Below, piece by piece: positions 34,083 through 41,078 of a stretch of DNA of 64,000 nucleotides. The DNA is from UBA6168 sp964423205 (GTDB taxonomy: Bacteria; Bacteroidota; Bacteroidia; Chitinophagales; Saprospiraceae), in the NCBI GenBank assembly GCA_964423205.1, contig CAYRDX010000019.1, positions 4,626 through 68,625 on the forward strand. Reading direction: 5' to 3'. The notes under the pieces are model-generated. The model had not been told where the DNA came from and did no database searches. It saw nothing but the letters and a program-made list of their open reading frames with translations. Positions within the stretch are counted from its first letter, which is position 1, and the number at the start of each line of letters is the position of its first letter. The position numbers and the translations under genes were made by a program.

Positions 34083-35321
34083 TCAGGGTTCAAAAACAGG
34101 CTTCATTCTGGGTTTGTTATCAATAACCGATGCCGGGGTGAAAAGTGGGCTGACTTTTTCTGAAAAATTGAGAATATCCACGAAGAGGCTGCGCAGCAGA
34201 ATAATTGCTTCGGGGGTTTTACTGACCACAAAGGAAAACAATTTCATTGGACGGTGAGGAACATCTCCAACCCCATCGCGATCGAGATCGTAACCGCTGT
34301 AATCTGACCAGAAATTTCCATCGTACAGATTATCTTCTCCTGTGGTATGCACTGATACATCAAAACTATTTCCAAAAAAGTCATTGCCGACAAGGCTGTT
34401 CTTCTGACAACCGCCAGTCACTTTTAATGCCCAACCATTTTGAGAAAATACATTGTTCTTGTAAAGTAACCTGTTTGAGGTCTCAGCAAAAATTCCAATT
34501 GTATTTTCAGTAAAGTGGTTGTTTAGGATGAAGGAGTCATGTATTTCCTTAAGCAAAAGTCCATAGGAGGAAGGTCCCCAGTTTTTCGAGAAGGTGTTGT
34601 TGTACATATTGATGCGGCGGGAATACATAACCGCAACTCCAGCACCGTTCTTAGTAAAGACATTATAATAATAGGCGTTGTCGTTGGAGAACATAAAATG
34701 CAAACCGTAACGCACGTTTCTTTCACTGTGATTACCGGAAATAAGACTATTGTTTACAAATTCAAAATAGATTCCATCTCGATGACCTGCAACAAAATTA
34801 TCGAGAAGTACTACCCTTTCGCAATACCACAGATGGATGGCATTTCCGCTTGTCGCCTCTGATTTGGCGACACCTTGGATGTGGTTGCGGCTGACCTCAC
34901 CCTGGGAGGAATTCTGAAGGTAAATACCGAAAAATGTATTAACCAATTTGTTGTTGACTATAGTGAAAAATCTTGACTCTACAATACGTATGGCAGCCCG
35001 GTCCTCCACATGACTGACAGCGATATTCTGAAGTTGAAATCCTTCGATGGTTACATAATCAGCTTTTATAATAAAGATTTCGTTGCCATCCTTACTTTCA
35101 ACAATGGCGTTGCCTTTGGCCATGAGAGTAAGACCTTTGTCTATAATGATTTTTGATTCTCTGTAAAAACCTTCATGCACAATTATGGTATCGCATTGTT
35201 CAGACGCAGAGATGGCCTCAGATATGGAAACAAACTGACAACCCTTGCATACTTCATGCACCTGGCAATAGGCAGGAGTAATGCACCAAAGCATAAGCAT
35301 CAATGTGATAAGGCGTTTCAC
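34083..35321 (-). CDS. nosD: NosD, periplasmic copper-site maturation protein
   Basis: A 412-residue secreted protein with a signal peptide (ends near PAYCQ) and a right-handed beta-helix built from NosD/CASH repeats. Repeats such as NAIHLWYCERVVLLDN, NNSLISGNHSERNVRYGLHF and NRLLYKNNVFSQNGWALKV run from about residue 60 to 340. The closing FWSDYSGYDLDRDGVGD segment is a hallmark of NosD. It works with NosF and NosY in the assembly of the [4Cu:2S] CuZ centre of NosZ. It starts 40 bases after nosL. Confidence 0.94.
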   Translation of the reverse strand: MKRLITLMLMLWCITPAYCQVHEVCKGCQFVSISEAISASEQCDTIIVHEGFYRESKIIIDKGLTLMAKGNAIVESKDGNEIFIIKADYVTIEGFQLQNIAVSHVEDRAAIRIVESRFFTIVNNKLVNTFFGIYLQNSSQGEVSRNHIQGVAKSEATSGNAIHLWYCERVVLLDNFVAGHRDGIYFEFVNNSLISGNHSERNVRYGLHFMFSNDNAYYYNVFTKNGAGVAVMYSRRINMYNNTFSKNWGPSSYGLLLKEIHDSFILNNHFTENTIGIFAETSNRLLYKNNVFSQNGWALKVTGGCQKNSLVGNDFFGNSFDVSVHTTGEDNLYDGNFWSDYSGYDLDRDGVGDVPHRPMKLFSFVVSKTPEAIILLRSLFVDILNFSEKVSPLFTPASVIDNKPRMKPVFEP

Positions 35322-35361
35322 TCTTCTGTCAGTTATGATTAATTATTTCTTTCGAACAACT

Positions 35362-35793
35362 TTACCTGGCAAATCGCTCATTCAGTTCTTCCCAATTATA
35401 TACTGTACCTTCCCTCTCACTTTGCATTTTCTCAGCGGAGCTCTTGTTTTTATAAGCTGATAAATTACCTCCCATCGGACTTGGTAGGTTTTCAGAAACC
35501 AAATAAAAGCATGTATCAGCTCCCAGCCAACCTCTCCCTTCGTTGTAATCGACCACCAATTTGAGGGGAAAATTCTTGTCGGAATGTTCATAAAGGTACA
35601 TCACCATGCATTCAATAGCGTCAAACTTAAAAGCCTTACCTTTTGTGTTGACTACTTCAGCAGCAAATGGATGGTCCACAATGGTCATCAGACAATGAGC
35701 GCATACATCAGTTCCAAAAGTAATTGGGCGGGGCTTGGGATTACATCCACCCAAAAAAGAACTTAGAAGGAAAATCAAAAAGAGGCGATTCAT
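35362..35793 (-). CDS. nosL: NosL copper chaperone lipoprotein
   Basis: A 143-residue lipoprotein with lipobox cysteine in FLGGCNPKP. The copper-binding segment is FGTDVCAHCLMTIVDHPFAA, with a Cys-x2-Cys and Met/His residues, as in NosL. The FKFDAIECMVMYLYEH and WLGADTCFYLVSENLPSPMG segments are conserved in the family. It delivers Cu(I) for NosZ. Its start overlaps the stop of the upstream membrane-protein gene (ATGA), indicating coupled translation. Confidence 0.93.
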   Translation of the reverse strand: MNRLFLIFLLSSFLGGCNPKPRPITFGTDVCAHCLMTIVDHPFAAEVVNTKGKAFKFDAIECMVMYLYEHSDKNFPLKLVVDYNEGRGWLGADTCFYLVSENLPSPMGGNLSAYKNKSSAEKMQSEREGTVYNWEELNERFAR

Positions 35794-36368
35794 GACTTTT
35801 CTTGTTTAACTTTCAACCAGATTGAAAAACTTCCAAGGATAAAAGTAAGAACGATCAGCCAACCTCCGGTTGCAGGCCAGGATTTGGCCAAAAAATTTAA
35901 CAACAGCTTGTTTCCTACCAAAGGTGGCTGATAAGCCATCCCGGGAATTTTAATGGGAGCAGTTGGATCGAGATTGTGTCCGTAATCATATCCCCACAAA
36001 TAAAAATCGTACATACCCAGTACGGCTAAAATTGCCAATAATACCATCCAACTAACCCAAAGCCATTTGCGGTTGCTTAGCGCCAGTGCCATCCCTAAGA
36101 CCGACATAATGGTAATTACAATCGGGAAATATTTTAACTCTGGAATGGACTCCGGTTCTATTTTTTTCATCCCCACATAGTGATTGAGGATATTGATATT
36201 TTGAAGGGTTCCGGGTTCAGTCCCGTTGATTTTATTTATCCAAATAAACATGGTAACACCTGATGGATACTGCGGTGCAATCAGGGTTATTTTCCACATG
36301 GGAAACAAAAACAAAGAGAGAAGTAATAAGGCAGAGATAAAAAATAAAGCCTTGGGTAAGGATTTCAT
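35790..36368 (-). CDS. Membrane protein of the nos cluster, unnamed
   Basis: A 192-residue protein from the start at 36368 (MKSLPKALFFISALLLL). The ORF extends further but the extra 43 residues are not protein-like and overlap a hairpin region. Four or five hydrophobic segments are seen, one at the N-terminus, two close together in the middle (IVITIMSVLGMALAL and WVSWMVLLAILAVLGMYDFYLWG) and one at the C-terminus. A conserved-looking periplasmic segment YDYGHNLDPTAPIKIPGMAYQPPLVG lies between the last two. It has no metal motif of CxxC type but has several Met, His and Tyr. Position between nosZ and nosL, overlapping nosL by four bases, implies a role in N2O reductase maturation or electron supply. 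Confidence 0.75.
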   Translation of the reverse strand: MKSLPKALFFISALLLLSLFLFPMWKITLIAPQYPSGVTMFIWINKINGTEPGTLQNINILNHYVGMKKIEPESIPELKYFPIVITIMSVLGMALALSNRKWLWVSWMVLLAILAVLGMYDFYLWGYDYGHNLDPTAPIKIPGMAYQPPLVGNKLLLNFLAKSWPATGGWLIVLTFILGSFSIWLKVKQEKS

Positions 36369-36394
36369 GCTAAGTGAATTTATTCCGAGAAAGG

Positions 36395-36469
36395 AAAAAA
36401 GGCGGCAACATCCAAAATCCCGAAAATGAAAAAGATCCTCAGCAAAATACCAGTCGAAATGCTGCCGCC
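36395..36469 (-). terminator. Long-loop hairpin with U-tract before the nos membrane-protein gene
   Basis: On the minus-strand RNA, GGCGGCAGCAT (36459-36469) pairs with ATGTTGCCGCC (36401-36411) over 11 pairs with one G-U, and is followed by six U (36395-36400). The loop is 47 bases, so termination efficiency is uncertain. It may be a partial terminator or a processing/stability element between nosZ and the accessory genes. Confidence 0.5.
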
Positions 36470-36498
36470 ATTGCATTGAATTCGCGTATAAAATCAAA

Positions 36499-36540
36499 GA
36501 AGAAGCAGCATAATAATATAATTATAACTGCTGCTCCTTC
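36499..36540 (-). terminator. Hairpin 12 bases after the nosZ stop
   Basis: On the minus-strand RNA, GAAGGAGCAGCA (36529-36540) pairs with TGCTGCTTCTTC (36499-36510), 12 pairs including one G-U, around an AT-rich 18-base loop. It is followed by TTTGATTTT. It fits either an attenuating terminator or a 3' stabilising structure that keeps nosZ message more abundant than the accessory-gene message. Confidence 0.55.
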
Positions 36541-36551
36541 TGTAAGTAATT

Positions 36552-38525
36552 TTAGGAAGTAGGCTTAGAGCCCAACCAACCTTTTACTGGAATTGAAGAC
36601 CCAGCTGCTGAAACACGGATATAACCTTGCATCTCCTGGTGCAGTGCAGAGCAGAAGTCAGTACAATAGAAAGGATAGATTCCGGGTTTCTTTGGTTCCC
36701 AAAGCAGGGTTTCTGTTTGACCAGGCATAATCAACAATTCGGCATTATTGGCCCCCATTACTGCGAAACCGTGTGGAACGTCAAAGTCTTGCTCCAGATT
36801 GGTCACATGGAAATACACTTTATCGCCCACTCTTATTCCTTCAATATTATCAGGATTGAAGTGACTTCGAATAGTTGTCATATAAACACGCACGACATTT
36901 CCCTGGCGCACCACCCTGGCTTCCGATTCAGATTTGGTGGCGTGTGGGTGTTTGTTTTCATCCAGCTTGAAGAACTGTACTGATTTTGGTTTAACACGGT
37001 CGGCTGAGATACCTTGTGCATAGTGTGGTTCGCCTACAGTCGGGAAGTCAAGGAGCAGTTTCATTTTGTCCCCTGAAATGTCAATCAATTGAGCCGATTG
37101 GGTCAATTCAGGTCCAGTCGGCAGATACCTGTCCTTTGTAATCTTATTCAGAGCAACCAAATATTTGCCCTGAGGCTTCTTGCTGTCTCCTCCTGGAATC
37201 ATCAAGTGCCCTATTGAATAATAAGTTGGTATTCTGTCAACAACCTCCCAGGTTCCAAGTTTCCACTTAACAACTTCAGAAGTGATGAAGAATGATGTAT
37301 AACCAAATCCTTTGCCATCAAATTCTGTGTGTAGAGGACCAAGGCCACCTTCTTTGACAACGCCGGCAATTACTTGGTCGTAATTCAGCACAGGGATACC
37401 AGCTTTCTCACCGTCAAAAGCTTTGCTTTCAATGGCCTTAAGCATGTTGTCAAAGGAGTGTACTGTAATATCTGAGGATAGTTTTCCTGAACCAACGATA
37501 TATTGACCAGATGGGTCAACATCTACGCCGTGTGGAGACTTTGGAGTTGGAAGGAAATAGACCATGTCAGGGCACTCTGAAGGAATCAGAACTTTTACAT
37601 TGGTTATCGTGGTTGAAGTTGCAGTTTGCGTTGACTCATCAAAATAGTTGTGAAGATAACTGGTTGGGAAGTCCTTGGCTTTTCCCTGAGCCAGATATTC
37701 TTCAGCCTTTTTCCAGTTGATGGCAGCAATAAAGTCTTTATCATTTTGTGAAGCGGTGACTTCAAGTAAAGAATTTTTCTCTTCAGTATTGTATGATGTG
37801 AAGAAAGTCCAACCATGTGACTTATTCTTCCCGGAGTGAGCTAAGTCATAATTGTAACCCGGCATCAAAATCTGGAAAGCTACATTCATCTTGCCTGTTT
37901 CAGGGTCTACTTTAATGAACGTAAGTGAACCTTTGAAATTCTCAGCATAACTCTCAATGTCTACGTCTTTGTTGGGAATAGGAACTGAAAAGCGAGTACC
38001 AGCCACCACGTATTCAGTGTTCTCAGTAGTAAAAGGAGAGCTGTGGTTACCACCGCTATTGGGAATTTCAATAGTTTCTACGGTCTCGAAAAGACCTAGA
38101 TCAATCCGCGCCACACGGGGAGTGTTGTTGCCGTTAATGAAAATCCAACGTCCGTCTGATTCGCCATTGGTCTTGGAAAGTACCGGGTGGTGAGCATCAT
38201 CCCAGGGAATGAAACCGTAAGATGTATTCAATAGTGGTTTGGTTTCTTCATTGAAGCCATATCCTTTTTCAGGATCCACCGAAAATACAGGAACAACTCT
38301 TAAAAGACGACCAGATGGCAGACCATAAACCCCGATCTGTCCGCTGAAACCACCTGACATGAATCCATAGAATTCATCGTGTTGTCCGGGAGGTACATAC
38401 ACTGCAGAGGCGGCATCTCCTCCTAGTGCACCACCTTTGTTCTGGTTGCAGGAAGTTATGCCAATGCCAGCAAAAATTACCACTGCCAACCAGACGAAAT
38501 GTAAATGCTTTGCAAAGTTTTTCAT
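36552..38525 (-). CDS. nosZ: Nitrous oxide reductase NosZ, Sec-type (clade II)
   Basis: A 657-residue multicopper enzyme that reduces N2O to N2. The N-terminus has a Sec-type hydrophobic segment without twin arginine and a lipobox-like ITSC with Cys26, so it may be lipid anchored. The seven-bladed propeller (about 50-530) carries CuZ histidines, including WDDAHHPVLSK with His112 and His113, and SPHGVDVDPSGQY further on. The C-terminal cupredoxin domain holds the CuA site: CTDFCSALHQEM with Cys621, Cys625, His629 and Met632. Lack of a Tat signal and the accessory set without nosR place it in clade II. Upstream is a lipoprotein cytochrome c, the likely electron donor. Two hairpins separate it from the accessory genes. 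Confidence 0.96.
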   Translation of the reverse strand: MKNFAKHLHFVWLAVVIFAGIGITSCNQNKGGALGGDAASAVYVPPGQHDEFYGFMSGGFSGQIGVYGLPSGRLLRVVPVFSVDPEKGYGFNEETKPLLNTSYGFIPWDDAHHPVLSKTNGESDGRWIFINGNNTPRVARIDLGLFETVETIEIPNSGGNHSSPFTTENTEYVVAGTRFSVPIPNKDVDIESYAENFKGSLTFIKVDPETGKMNVAFQILMPGYNYDLAHSGKNKSHGWTFFTSYNTEEKNSLLEVTASQNDKDFIAAINWKKAEEYLAQGKAKDFPTSYLHNYFDESTQTATSTTITNVKVLIPSECPDMVYFLPTPKSPHGVDVDPSGQYIVGSGKLSSDITVHSFDNMLKAIESKAFDGEKAGIPVLNYDQVIAGVVKEGGLGPLHTEFDGKGFGYTSFFITSEVVKWKLGTWEVVDRIPTYYSIGHLMIPGGDSKKPQGKYLVALNKITKDRYLPTGPELTQSAQLIDISGDKMKLLLDFPTVGEPHYAQGISADRVKPKSVQFFKLDENKHPHATKSESEARVVRQGNVVRVYMTTIRSHFNPDNIEGIRVGDKVYFHVTNLEQDFDVPHGFAVMGANNAELLIMPGQTETLLWEPKKPGIYPFYCTDFCSALHQEMQGYIRVSAAGSSIPVKGWLGSKPTS

Positions 38526-38544
38526 AATCCAATTGTTTTGATAT

Positions 38545-38577
38545 TAAAGGTAAGGGCTAAATAGGGATCCACCTTTA
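38545..38577 (-). other. Hairpin between cytochrome c gene and nosZ
   Basis: Inverted repeat TAAAGGT (38545-38551) and ACCTTTA (38571-38577) with a 19-base spacer, in the 66-base gap before nosZ. No U-tract follows on the minus strand, so it is unlikely to be a terminator. It may affect message processing or nosZ translation. Confidence 0.3.
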
Positions 38578-38591
38578 CAGCCCGATACATC

Positions 38592-39050
38592 TTAAAGCGT
38601 TCTAAAATATTCCAGAACAGCCCTTGCCTCTTCCTGTGTCAGATTCTGGTTTGCCATAGGTGACCCATTGTATTCAATCAAAAGAGCTTTGGCATCTGGG
38701 TCTTCCTTAACCATCTGTTCAGGATTCAGAATCATGTTCATAATCCACTCAGGCGACCTTTTTGCAAGGATGCCCTGAGGAGCTGGGCCAATAAATTTCT
38801 CAGTAGGTTTGTGACAAGCAGTGCACATCTTTTTAAAAACTTCCTCACCTTTGGTAGCCATTGCCTGGTCAATTTCGGGTGCCATGATTACTTCTTTGAT
38901 TGGACCAATGCCCTTGTTTGCCAGAGGATCGGCCTCGTCAGCCAACATGGATGTTGGTTTGGCACCAGAAGTAGTTTCAGCACTGCTGCCTCCGCAAGCG
39001 TAGAAAAAGAAAAGCAGAAAGGAAAGAAGACTTAATGATAGTAACTTCAT
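38592..39050 (-). CDS. Monoheme c-type cytochrome lipoprotein upstream of nosZ
   Basis: A 152-residue lipoprotein cytochrome c. Lipobox cysteine Cys19 is in FFYACGG. The heme motif is CTACH at 76-80 and a likely distal Met ligand is in YNGSPMANQNLT. The fold is a class I cytochrome c with the C-terminal helix EEARAVLEYFRTL. In clade II nos clusters, small cytochromes next to nosZ are thought to pass electrons to its CuA centre, and position here supports that. It is the first gene of the nos run and is divergent from the Rrf2 regulator gene. Confidence 0.9.
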   Translation of the reverse strand: MKLLSLSLLSFLLFFFYACGGSSAETTSGAKPTSMLADEADPLANKGIGPIKEVIMAPEIDQAMATKGEEVFKKMCTACHKPTEKFIGPAPQGILAKRSPEWIMNMILNPEQMVKEDPDAKALLIEYNGSPMANQNLTQEEARAVLEYFRTL

Positions 39051-39154
39051 CGTACTTAGTAATTTACTGATTGATAAATATGTTATTTCGGATAATTTTG
39101 TCTTTTATTACGCAAAGGTGTAAAAAAGTCGATGAATTCGAAGAAAATCTTTCA

Positions 39155-39224
39155 CATTTATGTAAATGACTTTTGTCACTTCCGTTAACAGATTTAACCA
39201 AGTCATTTGTATCGTTGTCATTTA
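39155..39224. promoter_or_regulatory. Operator-like GTCATTTA motifs between cytochrome c and rrf2
   Basis: The divergent region contains an inverted repeat CATTTA-TG-TAAATG at 39155-39168, overlapping TAAATGAC at 39163-39170. The same motif recurs in the other orientation as GTCATTT at 39202-39208 and GTCATTTA at 39217-39224. Rrf2 regulators bind AT-rich inverted repeats, so these are candidate operators for the adjacent regulator, acting on both divergent genes. Assignment is by inference. Confidence 0.4.
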
Positions 39225-39236
39225 ATTTTACCCGGT

Positions 39237-39641
39237 ATGTTTTCCAAATCATGTGAATACGCATTAAGAGCAACTCTTTATCTCTCCTCCAAATCTGATC
39301 CTGAGCAAGTTATAGATGTAAAGCACATTGCTGAATCACTCAATATTCCCCAGCCGTACCTGGCGAAGATTTTACAAAAACTATCAAGAAATCACTTGAT
39401 TTCCTCTATCAAAGGCCCAAATGGCGGTTTCTTTTTGACCCAGGAAAATCTAAAAACTACTGTGTTGGAAATTGTTGAATGTATTGACGGCGACTTGACT
39501 TTGAGAACATGTATTATGGGATTGCCAAATTGTTCCTCAGAGAAACCCTGCCAATTGCACACAGATGTACTTGCTTTCCGGGATGGACTCAAGAACGCTC
39601 TTGCCAGGAAAACAATAGATTCATTTTCATCGCAACCCTAA
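39237..39641 (+). CDS. Rrf2 family transcriptional regulator with probable Fe-S site
   Basis: A 134-residue DNA-binding protein from the start at 39237 (MFSKSCEYALRATLYLSS). The winged helix (about 1-75) has IPQPYLAKILQKLSRNHLISS as recognition region and the wing GPNGGFFL. The Fe-S loop has Cys92, Cys99 and Cys105 (C-x6-C-x5-C) plus His108, close to the arrangement in IscR and NsrR. It therefore probably senses NO, oxygen or Fe-S status. Divergent placement from the nos operon suggests that it controls nos expression. No Fe-S assembly genes are nearby, so an IscR housekeeping role is less likely. Confidence 0.88.
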   Translation: MFSKSCEYALRATLYLSSKSDPEQVIDVKHIAESLNIPQPYLAKILQKLSRNHLISSIKGPNGGFFLTQENLKTTVLEIVECIDGDLTLRTCIMGLPNCSSEKPCQLHTDVLAFRDGLKNALARKTIDSFSSQP

Positions 39642-39886
39642 TGATTTCGGATAAATTTCCTGGAAAAGAAATCATTCTTTGCAAATCTACATAAGAGTCT
39701 GTTAATCAATTGAAAATTCGCTGCTGATGCAAATCAATGGTACAACTGACCTTAGTCATAATAGATACCTAAACAGTATGGTACTTTTGAATCGCTTTCA
39801 ACAGCATTCTTTGTCAAGAATTAATGCTTTTCAAAGATGCTTTAAAAGCTAACAGGGTTTTTTGGTCACATAGGTTAGTTATCATT

Positions 39887-39922
39887 AAAACCGTCAGGAC
39901 GCAAGTTTTGACGGTTTTTTTA
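39887..39922 (+). terminator. Rho-independent terminator, far from rrf2
   Basis: AAAACCGTCA (39887-39896) pairs with TGACGGTTTT (39909-39918) as a perfect 10-base stem, followed by a U-rich run. It lies 246 bases after the rrf2 stop. An alternative 7-base stem CAGGACG (39895-39901) / CGTCCTG (39925-39931) overlaps the terminator stem by two bases. Confidence 0.8.
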
Positions 39923-39994
39923 TTCGTCCTGTTTATAGAAATACACATTGAAAATTTAATTTCAAGCCTTATGGTTTCTCAATTACTTATGTTG

Positions 39995-40054
39995 GTTTAG
40001 GAGGTTGAGGGAGTTTAGACAAAGTCAGCAATGCTCCATCTCAACTTCCTAAAC
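39995..40054. repeat. Imperfect inverted repeat with 15-base arms
   Basis: GTTTAGGAGGTTGAG (39995-40009) and CTCAACTTCCTAAAC (40040-40054) match except at one position, which becomes a G-U pair in plus-strand RNA. The 30-base spacer itself contains GGAG and CTCC, which could extend the stem. No U-tract of terminator type follows. Confidence 0.6.
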
Positions 40055-40160
40055 TTTCTCAATCTTATTTGGACAGTATAATTTTCAAAACGATTATCAA
40101 TAAATGCAAATTCTCCACTATTTACCAGGAGTTCTTTTATGAATTCTAACCAGCACTTGT

Positions 40161-40196
40161 TATATTTGTTACTATACTGAACATACTGAGTAACAA
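40161..40196 (+). promoter_or_regulatory. Promoter -7 box overlapped by an operator-like inverted repeat, before the universal stress protein
   Basis: TATATTTG (TAnnTTTG) lies at 40161-40168. Its last bases begin a perfect inverted repeat TTGTTACT (40166-40173) / AGTAACAA (40189-40196). The 15-base spacer contains ATACTGA at 40174-40180, repeated at 40183-40189. The start codon is 8 bases downstream of the second arm. Overlap of box and repeat is the geometry expected for a repressor site. Confidence 0.5.
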
Positions 40197-40203
40197 TTGC
40201 ATT

Positions 40204-41037
40204 ATGGACCGGATCTTATTCCCAACAGACTTCTCTCCGGCATCAGAAAATGCTTTCTCCTTTGCCTTAAAGCTTGCCGAGGTATTATCCTCCCAATTGG
40301 ATATTATACACGTTTACAGACTGCCTGTGGTTGATGCAACCAATGTACCTCCGGACTATCTGGGGCAGCTTTTTGATGAAAAGAGAACGCATATCGGTGA
40401 ACAGCTCAGAACCTTTACTGAAAGTGCACCGGAGAACCTAATCAATTCCCTTGAACCTGTTCATGGAGTTTTTGTGCCGGAGGAGATTGCTGCTTTTGCT
40501 GAAAAACAAAACAGCCGTTTGATTGTAATGGGAACCAGGGGTGAGCACCTTTCGAGGTTTGAAAAATTCATGGGTAGCATAACTTCAAATACTCTTGAAA
40601 TTGCAAAATGTCCGGTAATTGCAGTGCCATTTGAATGCAAATGGGGAGGCATAAAGAAAATCGCCTACGCTACCAATTTGCTTATAGAGGAGAAATCTGC
40701 CCTGGAAAAAGTCCGTAGCTTATCAGCGGATTTAAAAGCAACTCTTGAATTTGTACATATTGAAACAGACCCCAATATTGGACAAATGAAGGATAAACTT
40801 ACTCTTCAACATTATCCATTTCCAGGAATCGATTTAAAAGTAGTAAACAGTCCATCTGTTTTGGAAGGTCTTAATACCTACATCGAGGATAAATCAATTG
40901 ACCTACTTGCCATGTTTGTGCCAAAGCGCACCTTTTTGGACAGGTTGTTCCACCGCAGCTTGACAAAGAAAATGGCTTTCCAAAGTAAGACTCCCTTACT
41001 TGTATTTCGCCAACATTTAAGTGACCAAGAGGAGTAA
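40204..41037 (+). CDS. Tandem universal stress protein (UspA family)
   Basis: A 277-residue cytoplasmic protein made of two Usp domains (about 1-145 and 150-272). The first opens with ILFPTDFSPASENAFSFALKLAE and carries the ATP-binding pattern GTRGEHLSRFEKFMGSIT. The second lacks that glycine pattern (MFVPKRTFLDRLFHRSLTKK) and is probably not nucleotide binding. Tandem Usp proteins of this kind are often induced under oxygen limitation, which would suit the neighbouring respiratory genes, though this is inference. An operator-like repeat covers its presumed promoter. Confidence 0.9.
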   Translation: MDRILFPTDFSPASENAFSFALKLAEVLSSQLDIIHVYRLPVVDATNVPPDYLGQLFDEKRTHIGEQLRTFTESAPENLINSLEPVHGVFVPEEIAAFAEKQNSRLIVMGTRGEHLSRFEKFMGSITSNTLEIAKCPVIAVPFECKWGGIKKIAYATNLLIEEKSALEKVRSLSADLKATLEFVHIETDPNIGQMKDKLTLQHYPFPGIDLKVVNSPSVLEGLNTYIEDKSIDLLAMFVPKRTFLDRLFHRSLTKKMAFQSKTPLLVFRQHLSDQEE

Positions 41038-41078
41038 GATTACTTAACTAAAAGAAATAGCTGACTAAGGTGAAAGGA

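Larger units (their letters stand above)
39642..40160. other. Long intergenic region with structured elements, no protein gene seen
   Basis: No credible coding sequence lies here. It holds an isolated rho-independent terminator at 39887-39922 and a large inverted repeat at 39995-40054, listed separately. A small RNA gene ending at the terminator is possible. No promoter with both consensus elements was found for it. Confidence 0.6.

Noticed and set aside
36369..36497. 43-residue N-terminal extension of the nos membrane protein
   Set aside because: It overlaps a hairpin and is rich in Phe, Trp and His without pattern. The hydrophobic start at 36368 is the natural N-terminus.
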